From Hyphomicrobiales bacterium (lineage in GTDB: Bacteria > Pseudomonadota > Alphaproteobacteria > Rhizobiales > Devosiaceae), in the NCBI GenBank assembly GCA_026989045.1, contig JALSJY010000051.1, positions 1 through 25,049 on the forward strand: a stretch of 25,049 nucleotides of DNA. The letters are read 5' to 3'. The position numbers and the translations under genes are program-made. The notes below the pieces were generated by a model. That model saw nothing but the letters and a program-made list of their open reading frames with translations. It ran no database searches and was not told where the DNA came from. Of the stretch, positions 8,052-15,416 are shown in pieces; the stretch's first letter is position 1; every line of letters begins with the position of its first letter.

Positions 8052-9098
8052 ATGAAAACCATTTTAATTGTTACAGATGCTTGGTATCCTCAAATAAATG
8101 GTGTGGTGCGCTCTTTAGAGAAATTAGCCCAAGTGATTAGGGATAAGGGTTATAATGTTGAGTTTTTAGAGCCATCAAGCTTTCTAACAGTTGCAATGCC
8201 CACTTATAAAGAAATCAGGCTCTCGTTAGCAATTCCAAGTGCGGTTAGAAATAAAATTATCGACATCAATCCTGATGCAATTCACATTGCAACAGAGGGG
8301 CCACTTGGGGCAATGGCAAGGCATTTTTGCAATAAAAGAAAAATACCTTTTTCAACCTCTTTTCATACCCAATATCCTGAATATATCCGTGCCCGTGCGC
8401 CTGTTCCTCTTCGCTGGACTTATGCTTATTTTAGGCGTTTTCATGCTTCAGCCCAATATTGCCTAGTGTCCTCAAAAACGGTAGCTGAAAAGCTTAAACA
8501 GCGAGGCTTTACCAATATAGTAAATTGGTCGCTTGGCGTTGACCTTGATATTTTTAACCCCAGATATAAGGTTGAAAATTTCTTTGAAGATAATTTAAGT
8601 AATAAAAAAATTACTCGCCCTGTTTTCCTATTTGTTGGTCGAGTAGCTGTTGAAAAAAACATAGAGGCTTTTTTATCTCTTGATTTGCTAGGGACAAAGC
8701 TTATTGTAGGCTCTGGGCCGCAATTAGAAGAGATGCAAAAGAAATATCCTGATGCTGTTTTTGTAGGTTCAAAAAACGGTGAGGAATTATCACAATATTA
8801 TGCCAGCGCTGATTGTTTTATCTTTCCCTCTCGCACCGATACATTTGGTCTTGTGCTACTTGAAGCAATGGCATCTGGCGTGCCAGTAGCTGCCTATCCT
8901 GTGCAAGGGCCGCTAGATGTTATTGGTGAGGACTGTGATGCTGGTGTTTTGGACGAAGATTTGCAAAAAGCAGCCCTTGAAGCGGTAAAAATTGATCGAA
9001 AACTATGTAGAGAATATGCCTCAAAATTCACATGGCAGGCTAGCGCAGAAATTTTCTTAGATCATTTGCCATTTATACAAAAAGAGATAACATCCTAA
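8052..9098 (+). CDS. GT4 glycosyltransferase, MgtA/SqdX-like
   Basis: This 348-residue GT-B enzyme starts TILIVTDAWYPQINGVVRS, the opening typical of GT4 enzymes that glycosylate diacylglycerol-type lipids (MgtA, SqdX, DGDG-synthase relatives). FHTQYPEYIRAR follows. The C-terminal nucleotide-sugar half has FVGRVAVEKNIEAF and SRTDTFGLVLLEAMASG, with Asp at the usual first Glu of the EX7E motif, as is common in this subgroup. It has no signal peptide and probably works at the inner leaflet of the cytoplasmic membrane. It begins 102 bp after the rpsI terminator; TATAAT at 7997-8002 is a possible -10 with a poor -35. It converges with a GT1 gene and their ends overlap by 4 bp. Substrate assignment is family-level inference. 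Confidence 0.85.
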   Translation: MKTILIVTDAWYPQINGVVRSLEKLAQVIRDKGYNVEFLEPSSFLTVAMPTYKEIRLSLAIPSAVRNKIIDINPDAIHIATEGPLGAMARHFCNKRKIPFSTSFHTQYPEYIRARAPVPLRWTYAYFRRFHASAQYCLVSSKTVAEKLKQRGFTNIVNWSLGVDLDIFNPRYKVENFFEDNLSNKKITRPVFLFVGRVAVEKNIEAFLSLDLLGTKLIVGSGPQLEEMQKKYPDAVFVGSKNGEELSQYYASADCFIFPSRTDTFGLVLLEAMASGVPVAAYPVQGPLDVIGEDCDAGVLDEDLQKAALEAVKIDRKLCREYASKFTWQASAEIFLDHLPFIQKEITS

Positions 9099-10378
9099 TA
9101 GGCGACTTTATTTAGGTTTTTTTTATAATCTTTAATCACTTGAGTGAGTTGCTCAACCGCTATCTCAGGCCCATTTTCTTTGTTAAGCTTTAAAGCTAAT
9201 TCTTGAGCATGTTGTTTGTAGCTTTTTTCAGTGTAAAGCTTTTTTAGGGCGCTAGCTAAATGCTCCGATGTTATTTTGCGCAAGGGAATTGGCACTGGCC
9301 CACAGCCAAGCTCATGTACTCGATTCCCCCAAAATGGTTGGTCTACCGCTTGCGGCAAAATAAGCGTTGGGCAAGCTGCGTAAAGCCCTGCAGCAGTTGT
9401 GCCAGCGCCACCATGATGCACAACACCTGCCATGTAGGGGAATAGTTTGTCATGCGGTGCTTTATCTATTACAAAAACATTACTTGGCAGGTCATTTGGC
9501 TCTAAACCTCCCCAGCCAGTAGAAATTACAATTCTTCCACCCCATATTTTTGCAGCCTCTTTTAAAATTTGAGTGTTTTGCTTCGCTCCAAAGGGCATTG
9601 AGCCAAATCCAACATATATAGGTTTTTCTCCGGCTTTTAAAAAAGCCCTAAACTCGCTTGAAGGTTGCCAATTACTATTATCTAACACACGCCAGAATCC
9701 AGTGACTGTGGCAGTTTTTGGCCAATCATGCGGCTTTGGAGAAATGAAAGGTGAATAAGCATAAAGTGTTGTTAAGTCTTTCCCTGAAGCATCTTTTGCA
9801 AAATTACCATTATGCAGTGGATTTAGACCAAGTAACTCTTGACGGATTTTAAAGCGTGGCAGGTCAAAATAGGCTTGCTGAATACTTGCTGCGGCATAAG
9901 TTAGGCGATTGAGTAATCTGCCAAAATTTGGGGTGGGGGACAAAAAAAGCGGAAACTCATCAGTAGGGTGAATAGGCTGCAAAGCAGTCATTATCACTGG
10001 TATATCAAGCGCTTCAGCCATATCAATGCCAAAGCTTGTATTGATATTGATAATAATCGCATCTGCATTCTGCACCCCTTGCCAAGTTTTATTTGCAGCT
10101 TTAGAAATAATTTTTTGTCCTTGAGCAAGTAGGTTAGGCATATTGATTATGTGGTTTTTAGCAAAAGTATCATCAAATGAAGGTTGAGAAACAAATGATT
10201 GAATAGACTGACCAAGGCTAAAATATTTAATATCATGTTGTTGTGCAAGAATTTCAAAATCGCTAGGTGCACCTAAGCTAACATCAAAGCCATTTTTCTT
10301 AAGCTGTTTTGCAAGCGCAATATAGGGCAACACATCGCCCATTGTTCCAATAGTTGATATTACAATATGCTTACTCAT
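9095..10378 (-). CDS. GT1 glycosyltransferase, UDP-glucuronosyl/sterol-glucosyltransferase-like
   Basis: This 427-residue protein starts with HIVISTIGTMGDVLPYIALA, the N-terminal glycine-rich segment of the UGT/MGT superfamily. The C-terminal donor-binding half has PIYVGFGSMPFG. The signature region has VVHHGGAGTTAAGL, then PQAVDQPFWGNRVHELG (the PSPG-like box; the HHGGAGT histidine contacts the UDP phosphates). It resembles UGT80 sterol glucosyltransferases and bacterial macrolide or rhamnolipid-type GT1 enzymes. The acceptor is unknown; a polyisoprenoid or glycolipid is a guess. ATG 10378 has AGGA about 6 nt upstream (CTAGGAATGAG). It is divergent from argC across 125 bp and convergent with the GT4 gene, with a 4-bp overlap of coding ends. 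Confidence 0.85.
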   Translation of the reverse strand: MSKHIVISTIGTMGDVLPYIALAKQLKKNGFDVSLGAPSDFEILAQQHDIKYFSLGQSIQSFVSQPSFDDTFAKNHIINMPNLLAQGQKIISKAANKTWQGVQNADAIIININTSFGIDMAEALDIPVIMTALQPIHPTDEFPLFLSPTPNFGRLLNRLTYAAASIQQAYFDLPRFKIRQELLGLNPLHNGNFAKDASGKDLTTLYAYSPFISPKPHDWPKTATVTGFWRVLDNSNWQPSSEFRAFLKAGEKPIYVGFGSMPFGAKQNTQILKEAAKIWGGRIVISTGWGGLEPNDLPSNVFVIDKAPHDKLFPYMAGVVHHGGAGTTAAGLYAACPTLILPQAVDQPFWGNRVHELGCGPVPIPLRKITSEHLASALKKLYTEKSYKQHAQELALKLNKENGPEIAVEQLTQVIKDYKKNLNKVAY

Positions 10379-10503
10379 CTCATTCCTAGCAGTTTAACTC
10401 TCTGTTTGTCTTTCAACTATTTACAAAGTTAGGGCACACAATTAGTAACTATAGAAGTAAAATGATTATCTATACTAACCAAGTCAATAAAAGGGCAAGG
10501 CAG

Positions 10504-11553
10504 ATGAAAAAACAAAAGGCCGCATTATTAGGTGCTTCAGGGTATACTGGAGCAGATTTGTTACGTCTTGGTGTGTGCCATGATGGGCTTGAGTTTGTTG
10601 CACTAACTGCCAATACTCATGCAGGCAAATCTATGGCAGATGTTTTTCCGCATTTGGCTAATGCAAACTTGCCAGATTTGATTACAAATGATGAGGTTGA
10701 TTGGCAAAATATTGACGTGGTTTTTTGTGGATTGCCGCATGGCACAAGCCAAACGATTATCAAACAGATTTTAGACAATAATCCCAAAATTCGCATCATA
10801 GATATGTCAGCAGATTATCGTCTTAGAGATGTAAACACCTATCGTGCAACTTATGGCGCAAAGCATATCGCCCCAGAATTACAAGAAAAAGCCGCCTATG
10901 GTCTAAGCGAGTTTAATAGAGATGCTATTAAAACCGCTCCAATCATTGCTTGTCCGGGCTGCTATCCAACGGCCAGTTTACTTGCGCTTTTGCCATTGCT
11001 AAAAGCTGGTGTAATTTCATCAAGCGATATAATTATTGATGCAAAATCTGGCGTAACAGGAGCGGGCAGGGGACTTAAACAAAATATGCTAATGGCGGAA
11101 GCCAACGAATCTATTGCCCCTTATGGCGTGGGGGTGCATCGCCACGCACCAGAAATAGATCAAGAATTAAGCAAAGCTTCAGGCGATGATATAATAGTAA
11201 ATTTCACTCCGCACCTAATCCCTATGTCACGCGGTGAATTGATTACGGCGCATGTGAAATTAAATAAATCATCAAATATCAATGATTTAAGAGCAGCATT
11301 AGAATCAACATATAAAGACGAGCCATTTATCAAAATTTTAGATGCAGGGGTAATGCCGATAACTGGCCATGTAAGGGGTTCAAATTTTTGCCATATAAAT
11401 GTCTTTCAAGATAGAATTAAAGGACGTGCAATAGTCATTGCAGTAATTGATAATTTAGTTAAAGGAAGCGCAGGACAGGCAATACAAAATTTTAACATTG
11501 CCTTTGGTTTTGACGAAACAACCGCCCTTGAGCAAATGCCATTATTTCCGTAA
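10504..11553 (+). CDS. argC: N-acetyl-gamma-glutamyl-phosphate reductase
   Basis: This 349-residue enzyme does the third step of arginine synthesis, the NADPH reduction of N-acetylglutamyl phosphate to the semialdehyde. It has the dinucleotide site ALLGASGYTGADLLRL at the N-terminus, and ACPGCYPTA with the catalytic cysteine at about C153. DAKSGVTGAGRGLK and GVGVHRHAPEI follow. The length is that of the long ArgC type. ATG 10504 is preferred over the upstream ATG 10462 because AGGG and AAGG precede it and the family begins right at the Rossmann strand. It is separated from rplM-rpsI by two glycosyltransferase genes. The aminotransferase gene follows 12 bp downstream, so the two are probably cotranscribed. 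Confidence 0.96.
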   Translation: MKKQKAALLGASGYTGADLLRLGVCHDGLEFVALTANTHAGKSMADVFPHLANANLPDLITNDEVDWQNIDVVFCGLPHGTSQTIIKQILDNNPKIRIIDMSADYRLRDVNTYRATYGAKHIAPELQEKAAYGLSEFNRDAIKTAPIIACPGCYPTASLLALLPLLKAGVISSSDIIIDAKSGVTGAGRGLKQNMLMAEANESIAPYGVGVHRHAPEIDQELSKASGDDIIVNFTPHLIPMSRGELITAHVKLNKSSNINDLRAALESTYKDEPFIKILDAGVMPITGHVRGSNFCHINVFQDRIKGRAIVIAVIDNLVKGSAGQAIQNFNIAFGFDETTALEQMPLFP

Positions 11554-11565
11554 AAGAGAAAAATC

Positions 11566-12765
11566 ATGAGTGAAATAGAGTTCCATCGCATAAAGCGCCT
11601 TCCCCCCTACGTGTTCGAGCATATCAACCCGATAAAGGCGAAAGCACGAGCGAATGGCGTTGATATTATTGACCTTGGCATGGGTAATCCTGACCTGCCA
11701 ACCCCAAAGCATATTGTCAAAAAACTACAAGAAACAGTGATGGATCCACGCACTCATCGCTATTCCGCTTCACGTGGAATTCCGGGATTAAGAAAAGCCC
11801 AAGCGGCATATTATCAGCGTCGATTTGGAGTAAAACTAAATCCCGACACACAAGTTGTCGCAACGCTGGGATCAAAAGAGGGTTTTGCAAACATGGCGCA
11901 AGCTATCACCGCACCAGGTGATGTTGTGCTAGTTCCGAACCCAACCTATCCAATTCACTCATTCGGTTTCATCATGTCAGGCGGCGCTGTGCGCTCTATG
12001 CCAGCCAAGCCAAATGACGAATTTTTAGCAGTGTTAGATCGTGCGGTGCGTCATTCTATTCCAAAACCAATAGCGCTTATTCTGAACTATCCAGCAAACC
12101 CTACAGCCTATGTTGCAGAATTAGACTGGTATAAAGAAGTAGTGAAATATTGCAAACAGCACGATATTTATATCCTATCAGATTTAGCATATGCCGAAAT
12201 TTATTTTGACGATAACCCGCCCCATTCGGTGTTGGAAGTTGAGGGAGCAATGGATATAACGGTTGAGTTTACTTCTATGTCAAAGACCTATTCTATGCCA
12301 GGTTGGCGAGTAGGTTTTGCGGTGGGTAATGAGCGGTTAATCAAAGCGCTCTCAAGGGTAAAATCTTATCTTGATTATGGCGCATTTACCCCCGTGCAGG
12401 TGGCAGCAACGGCGGCGCTAAATGGTCCAGATGATTGTATATTAGAAATGCGCCAAACCTATCATGCACGCCGTGATGCGTTGGTTGAGAGTTTTACTCG
12501 CGCTGGTTGGGATATCCCCGCGCCAAAATCAACAATGTTTGCTTGGGTGCCAATCCCTCCTCAATTTGCCCATCTAGGCTCACTAGAATTTGCAAAATTA
12601 TTGATTGAAGAGGCAGAAGTCGCCGTAGCGCCGGGAGTAGGCTTTGGCGAATATGGCGACAACCACGTGCGAATAGCACTAGTAGAAAACGAGCAACGTA
12701 TCCGCCAAGCGGCAAGGAATATCAAGAAGTTTTTGAGCAGTGAAAAAGGGCAGGGGAATATTTGA
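11566..12765 (+). CDS. alaC: Class I aminotransferase, AlaC/AatC type
   Basis: This 399-residue fold-type I PLP enzyme has the N-terminus RIKRLPPYVF, then DLGMGNPDLPTP, HRYSASRGIPGLR, LNYPANPT and the lysine motif SMSKTYSMPGWRVG (Schiff-base lysine about K240). VRIALVENEQRIRQA closes the fold. It is the glutamate-pyruvate type aminotransferase that Rhizobiales carry just before homoserine dehydrogenase; an aspartate-type or LL-diaminopimelate-like activity is possible. GAGA lies upstream of its ATG and it follows argC by 12 bp. Downstream is a long palindromic repeat that may end the transcript. The last codons (SEKGQGNI) are unremarkable. Confidence 0.9.
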   Translation: MSEIEFHRIKRLPPYVFEHINPIKAKARANGVDIIDLGMGNPDLPTPKHIVKKLQETVMDPRTHRYSASRGIPGLRKAQAAYYQRRFGVKLNPDTQVVATLGSKEGFANMAQAITAPGDVVLVPNPTYPIHSFGFIMSGGAVRSMPAKPNDEFLAVLDRAVRHSIPKPIALILNYPANPTAYVAELDWYKEVVKYCKQHDIYILSDLAYAEIYFDDNPPHSVLEVEGAMDITVEFTSMSKTYSMPGWRVGFAVGNERLIKALSRVKSYLDYGAFTPVQVAATAALNGPDDCILEMRQTYHARRDALVESFTRAGWDIPAPKSTMFAWVPIPPQFAHLGSLEFAKLLIEEAEVAVAPGVGFGEYGDNHVRIALVENEQRIRQAARNIKKFLSSEKGQGNI

Positions 12766-12782
12766 GTAGAGGCTTTCCTGAA

Positions 12783-12844
12783 CCCTCGCCGTCGTCATTA
12801 TCGGACTTGCACACTAGTGTGCAAGCACGGCATGACGGGGAGGG
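12783..12844. repeat. Long palindromic intergenic element with a 20-bp perfect core
   Basis: The core CTTGCACACT/AGTGTGCAAG (12806-12825) is a perfect palindrome. Beyond unpaired bases, CGTCAT (12793-12798) pairs with ATGACG (12832-12837) and CCCTC (12783-12787) with GAGGG (12840-12844). It sits between the convergent ends of the aminotransferase and DUF4329 genes, so it may serve as a two-way terminator. The layout resembles the widespread alphaproteobacterial repeat built on CGTCAT...GGACTTG...CAAG...ATGACG. Confidence 0.75.
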
Positions 12845-12880
12845 CGGAGTGTTAGACTCTCACTTAGGGTTTACTTCCCC

Positions 12881-13411
12881 TCAATCCATCATCTCATCAC
12901 GCTTAAGCAACAACTCCATATCATACTCATCACGCACAGGCGGATTAGCGTCTTTTTCGTACCTGTCGTCTGAAACGGTGCAGTTTCTGCCGCATAATAA
13001 AATGGCTTTTTCTTTGACACTATCATTAAACCATATCCGTCCACCAGGAGTTGAAATATATCCATCAACTCCTTCTGAAATATCTGCCTCCAAATCAGTG
13101 CTTGATGGCAATTCACTATCTGCATAAAATGAAAAAGCACCATGGGTATGATAAGAGGCAAATATCGCAAAGTCCTCTGGCGGCTCATCAGCAAAACAGC
13201 TACCTTCCTCACCCCTTGTTGGCTCTGTGGCAATATAATTATCATTCTCATCAAGACCAAAATAGCCGCAATATTCTCTTTCATTGGCGATTGTTATCGG
13301 CTGCAGCTTATCAAAAAACTTAATGACAAAATCAATTTCATTCTGATCTTGCGCTATTGCAGCAGGAATAAAAAATAACATGGAAAATATAAACGCTGAT
13401 AATAATTTCAT
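12881..13411 (-). CDS. Secreted DUF4329 protein
   Basis: This 176-residue protein has a Sec signal peptide: MKLL, a hydrophobic core, and a predicted cut after AAIA. The mature part carries FASYHTHGAFSF, then SSTDLEADISEGVDGYI and STPGGRIWF. These are the hallmarks of the DUF4329 family, which resembles JAB/MPN-type folds through its H-x-H and S-x-x-D pattern. Four cysteines (CGYFG, GSCF, LCGRNC) could form disulfides in the periplasm. ATG 13411 is chosen because it starts the signal peptide and AGAGA lies upstream; 13435 would add eight residues. It is transcribed against its neighbours with repeat elements on both sides. No biochemical role is known to me. Confidence 0.8.
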   Translation of the reverse strand: MKLLSAFIFSMLFFIPAAIAQDQNEIDFVIKFFDKLQPITIANEREYCGYFGLDENDNYIATEPTRGEEGSCFADEPPEDFAIFASYHTHGAFSFYADSELPSSTDLEADISEGVDGYISTPGGRIWFNDSVKEKAILLCGRNCTVSDDRYEKDANPPVRDEYDMELLLKRDEMMD

Positions 13412-13446
13412 TTTAAATCTCTTTATTAAAACCACTCAACTCAATT

Positions 13447-13517
13447 TGTCATTCTGAGCCGTAGGCGAAGAATCTTTGTTTTGCTTCATAATATCCTTCA
13501 CTTTGTTCAGGATGACA
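13447..13517. repeat. Interspersed TGTCATTCTGAG-type palindromic repeat, copy 1
   Basis: This 71-nt unit begins TGTCATTCTGAGCCG, continues TAGGCGAAGAATC, and ends TTCAGGATGACA, so its ends are complementary. It is the first of two tandem diverged copies upstream of the homoserine dehydrogenase gene. Confidence 0.75.
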
Positions 13518-13524
13518 CACTAAA

Positions 13525-13594
13525 TGTAATTCTGAACCGTAGGCGAAGAAACTTTTAATGCGCATAAGATATTTCACTTTAGCTTAATATGACA
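13525..13594. repeat. TGTCATTCTGAG-type repeat, diverged copy 2
   Basis: This 70-nt unit begins TGTAATTCTGAACCG, continues TAGGCGAAGAAAC and ends TTAATATGACA. It is a direct diverged copy of the 13447-13517 unit after a 7-nt spacer. Confidence 0.65.
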
Positions 13595-13666
13595 TAGTAA
13601 TTCTATTATTTTTCCCCTGTCATGTTTATTAACTTGCTAAAAAATACTTTAACTTACAAAACCCTA

Positions 13667-13696
13667 TTGACCTATAGGAAAATTCCTATATGTGAT
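13667..13696 (+). promoter_or_regulatory. Candidate promoter with 8+8 bp palindromic operator for the hom fusion gene
   Basis: TTGACC (13667-13672) could be a -35 element and TGTGAT (13691-13696) a poor -10 with an 18-bp spacer. Between them, TATAGGAA (13673-13680) and TTCCTATA (13683-13690) form a perfect inverted repeat with AA at the centre, filling the spacer as an operator would. The predicted start site falls at or very near the ATG at 13703, which would make the transcript leaderless. Confidence 0.5.
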
Positions 13697-13702
13697 AGTT
13701 TC

Positions 13703-15211
13703 ATGAGTGATAATGATAAATTTATTGATGCTATTGAGGCATTTATTGCAAAGCATGGTTGGACTCCAACCCGTTTTGGTCGTGAAATTGCGGGCGATCC
13801 GCTTTTTGTGTTTGATTTGCGTGATGGGCGAGAGCCACGTAGCGAAACACGCAATAAAATCCTAAAATCAATGAATGATTTTAGCGATAATGGCAAGCTT
13901 ACTCCGCTTCGTATCGGCGTTGCAGGTTTGGGAACAGTTGGCGCGGAGCTGGTTAGAATTTTAGCCAAAGACAGCGTAGAAATTTCTCGAAAAATCGGGC
14001 GTGAGTTAATTGTAAGCGCAGTTGGCGCACGTTCTCGCTCGCGTGATCGCGGCATTGATCTATCAAATGTAAAATGGTTTGATGACCCAGTTGCCTTAGC
14101 GAAATCTGACGATATAGATTTATTTGTCGAGCTGATTGGCGGTGAAGACGGCCCAGCATTAGCGGCAGTAAAAGCAGCTCTTTCAATAGGCAAACCAGTT
14201 GTCACTGCAAATAAGGCATTATTGGCAAAACACGGCGTGGCGCTTGCCGCAATTGCAGAAAAAGCTGGCGCGCAATTAGGATTTGAGGCGGCGGTGGCTG
14301 GTGGAATTCCAGTTATCAAGGCATTGCGCGAGGGTTTGGGCAGTGCCAGCGTAACTCGCGCCTATGGTATTATGAATGGCACATGCAATTATATTCTCTC
14401 GCGCATGGGCGTTGAAGATATTTCGTTTGAAGATTGCTTAAAAGATGCGCAAACACTTGGTTATGCCGAGGCTGATCCGACTTTTGATGTTGGTGGATTT
14501 GACACCGCGCACAAATTGGCAATTCTCGCTTCACTTTGTTTTGCAACCGAAATAGCCCCAGATGAAATTTTTATCGAAGGCATAACCGCCATAACTCAGG
14601 CCGATATAAAAGTTGCCAATGACTTGGGCTATAAAATAAAATTACTAGGCCTAACCCAACTCTCACCAGAGGGAATTGAACAAAGGGTGCACCCAACACT
14701 TGTGCCAAAAACCAGCGCTATTGCAGGCGTTGATGGTGTGTTAAATGCCGTGATGCTTGAAACAGATCATGTGCACGAATTGATGCTTGCCGGACCCGGC
14801 GCTGGCGGAGCGGCAACGGCATCTTCTGTTTTATCTGACATTTTTGATATTGCACGTGGCACAGCCGTGCCGCCACTTGGCGTGCCATCAAATGAGCTTG
14901 CTCCTTATAAACGCGCCCCAATGCGCACCCATGAGGGCGGATATTATATCCGCTTTAACGCAAAAGACGTGCCAGGAACTTTAGGCGTGATTACTACCTC
15001 TATGGGCAAGCAAGAAATTTCAATCCAAAGCATAATCCAGCGCCCAGATTTACAGGTTGCTGGCGAAGCGCAAGACAAAGAAAACACTCGCACAATCATT
15101 CTAATCACACAAAAAACTATGGAATCAAATATCCGCAAAGCCCTAGGCGAAATAGCAAAAAGCGGCATGGTAATAGGGGAAGCGCAACTAATTAGGATTG
15201 AGAAGTTTTAG
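13703..15211 (+). CDS. hom: Homoserine dehydrogenase with N-terminal HTH-like domain
   Basis: This 502-residue protein makes homoserine from aspartate semialdehyde (threonine and methionine pathway). Residues about 69-502 are a complete homoserine dehydrogenase: RIGVAGLGTVGAELV (NAD(P) site), TANKALLAKHG, GIMNGTCNYIL, AEADPTFDVGG, and a C-terminal ACT domain starting near IRFNAKDVPGTLG. Residues 1-60 (IEAFIAKHGWTPTRFGREI, GDPLFVFDLRDGREP, TRNKILKSM) match a free-standing short HTH-like protein common in alphaproteobacteria, not a normal part of this enzyme. ATG 13703 is chosen over 13622 because homology begins there and a promoter with a palindrome lies just upstream. The internal ATG 13871 has no Shine-Dalgarno. 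recJ follows without the glpX gene usual in Rhizobiales. Confidence 0.92.
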   Translation: MSDNDKFIDAIEAFIAKHGWTPTRFGREIAGDPLFVFDLRDGREPRSETRNKILKSMNDFSDNGKLTPLRIGVAGLGTVGAELVRILAKDSVEISRKIGRELIVSAVGARSRSRDRGIDLSNVKWFDDPVALAKSDDIDLFVELIGGEDGPALAAVKAALSIGKPVVTANKALLAKHGVALAAIAEKAGAQLGFEAAVAGGIPVIKALREGLGSASVTRAYGIMNGTCNYILSRMGVEDISFEDCLKDAQTLGYAEADPTFDVGGFDTAHKLAILASLCFATEIAPDEIFIEGITAITQADIKVANDLGYKIKLLGLTQLSPEGIEQRVHPTLVPKTSAIAGVDGVLNAVMLETDHVHELMLAGPGAGGAATASSVLSDIFDIARGTAVPPLGVPSNELAPYKRAPMRTHEGGYYIRFNAKDVPGTLGVITTSMGKQEISIQSIIQRPDLQVAGEAQDKENTRTIILITQKTMESNIRKALGEIAKSGMVIGEAQLIRIEKF

Positions 15212-15305
15212 TAATGATATAGCTATGAAATAGCAATTTCAGCACACTTTTTTGCGCCTCCTATGCCATTTCTACCTTTCTACCGGCGTCTTAAACCATT
15301 CCCTT

Positions 15306-15361
15306 TGTCACTCTGAACGAAGTGAATAATCTAAGATATTTCGCTTGCGCTCAATATGATA
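15306..15361. repeat. Diverged TGTCATTCTGAG-type repeat, copy 3
   Basis: This unit begins TGTCACTCTGAACGAAGTGA and ends CTCAATATGATA. It is a shortened relative of the two units at 13447-13594, here in the 205-bp gap between the homoserine dehydrogenase and recJ genes. Confidence 0.55.
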
Positions 15362-15381
15362 AGGTTTAGATTTACAATGAA

Positions 15382-15410
15382 CTGGCAATAAAACTAATTT
15401 TCACTATAAT
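15382..15410 (+). promoter_or_regulatory. recJ promoter, predicted leaderless transcript
   Basis: CTGGCA (15382-15387) and a perfect TATAAT (15405-15410) are 17 bp apart. A start site 7 nt after the -10 element is the A of the recJ ATG (15417). No Shine-Dalgarno precedes that ATG. Confidence 0.65.
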
Positions 15411-15416
15411 AGTCTC

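Noticed and set aside
12762..13127. Plus-strand frame of 121 codons after the aminotransferase
   Set aside because: It starts inside the aminotransferase end, runs through the palindromic repeat and lies antisense to the DUF4329 gene, which has a signal peptide and family motifs.
13672..14319. Minus-strand frame of 215 codons under hom
   Set aside because: Shadow of the hom coding frame with low-complexity composition and no motif.
13871..15211. Homoserine dehydrogenase starting at the internal ATG 13871
   Set aside because: No Shine-Dalgarno before it and the upstream frame encodes a recognisable domain without a stop; it remains a minor alternative.
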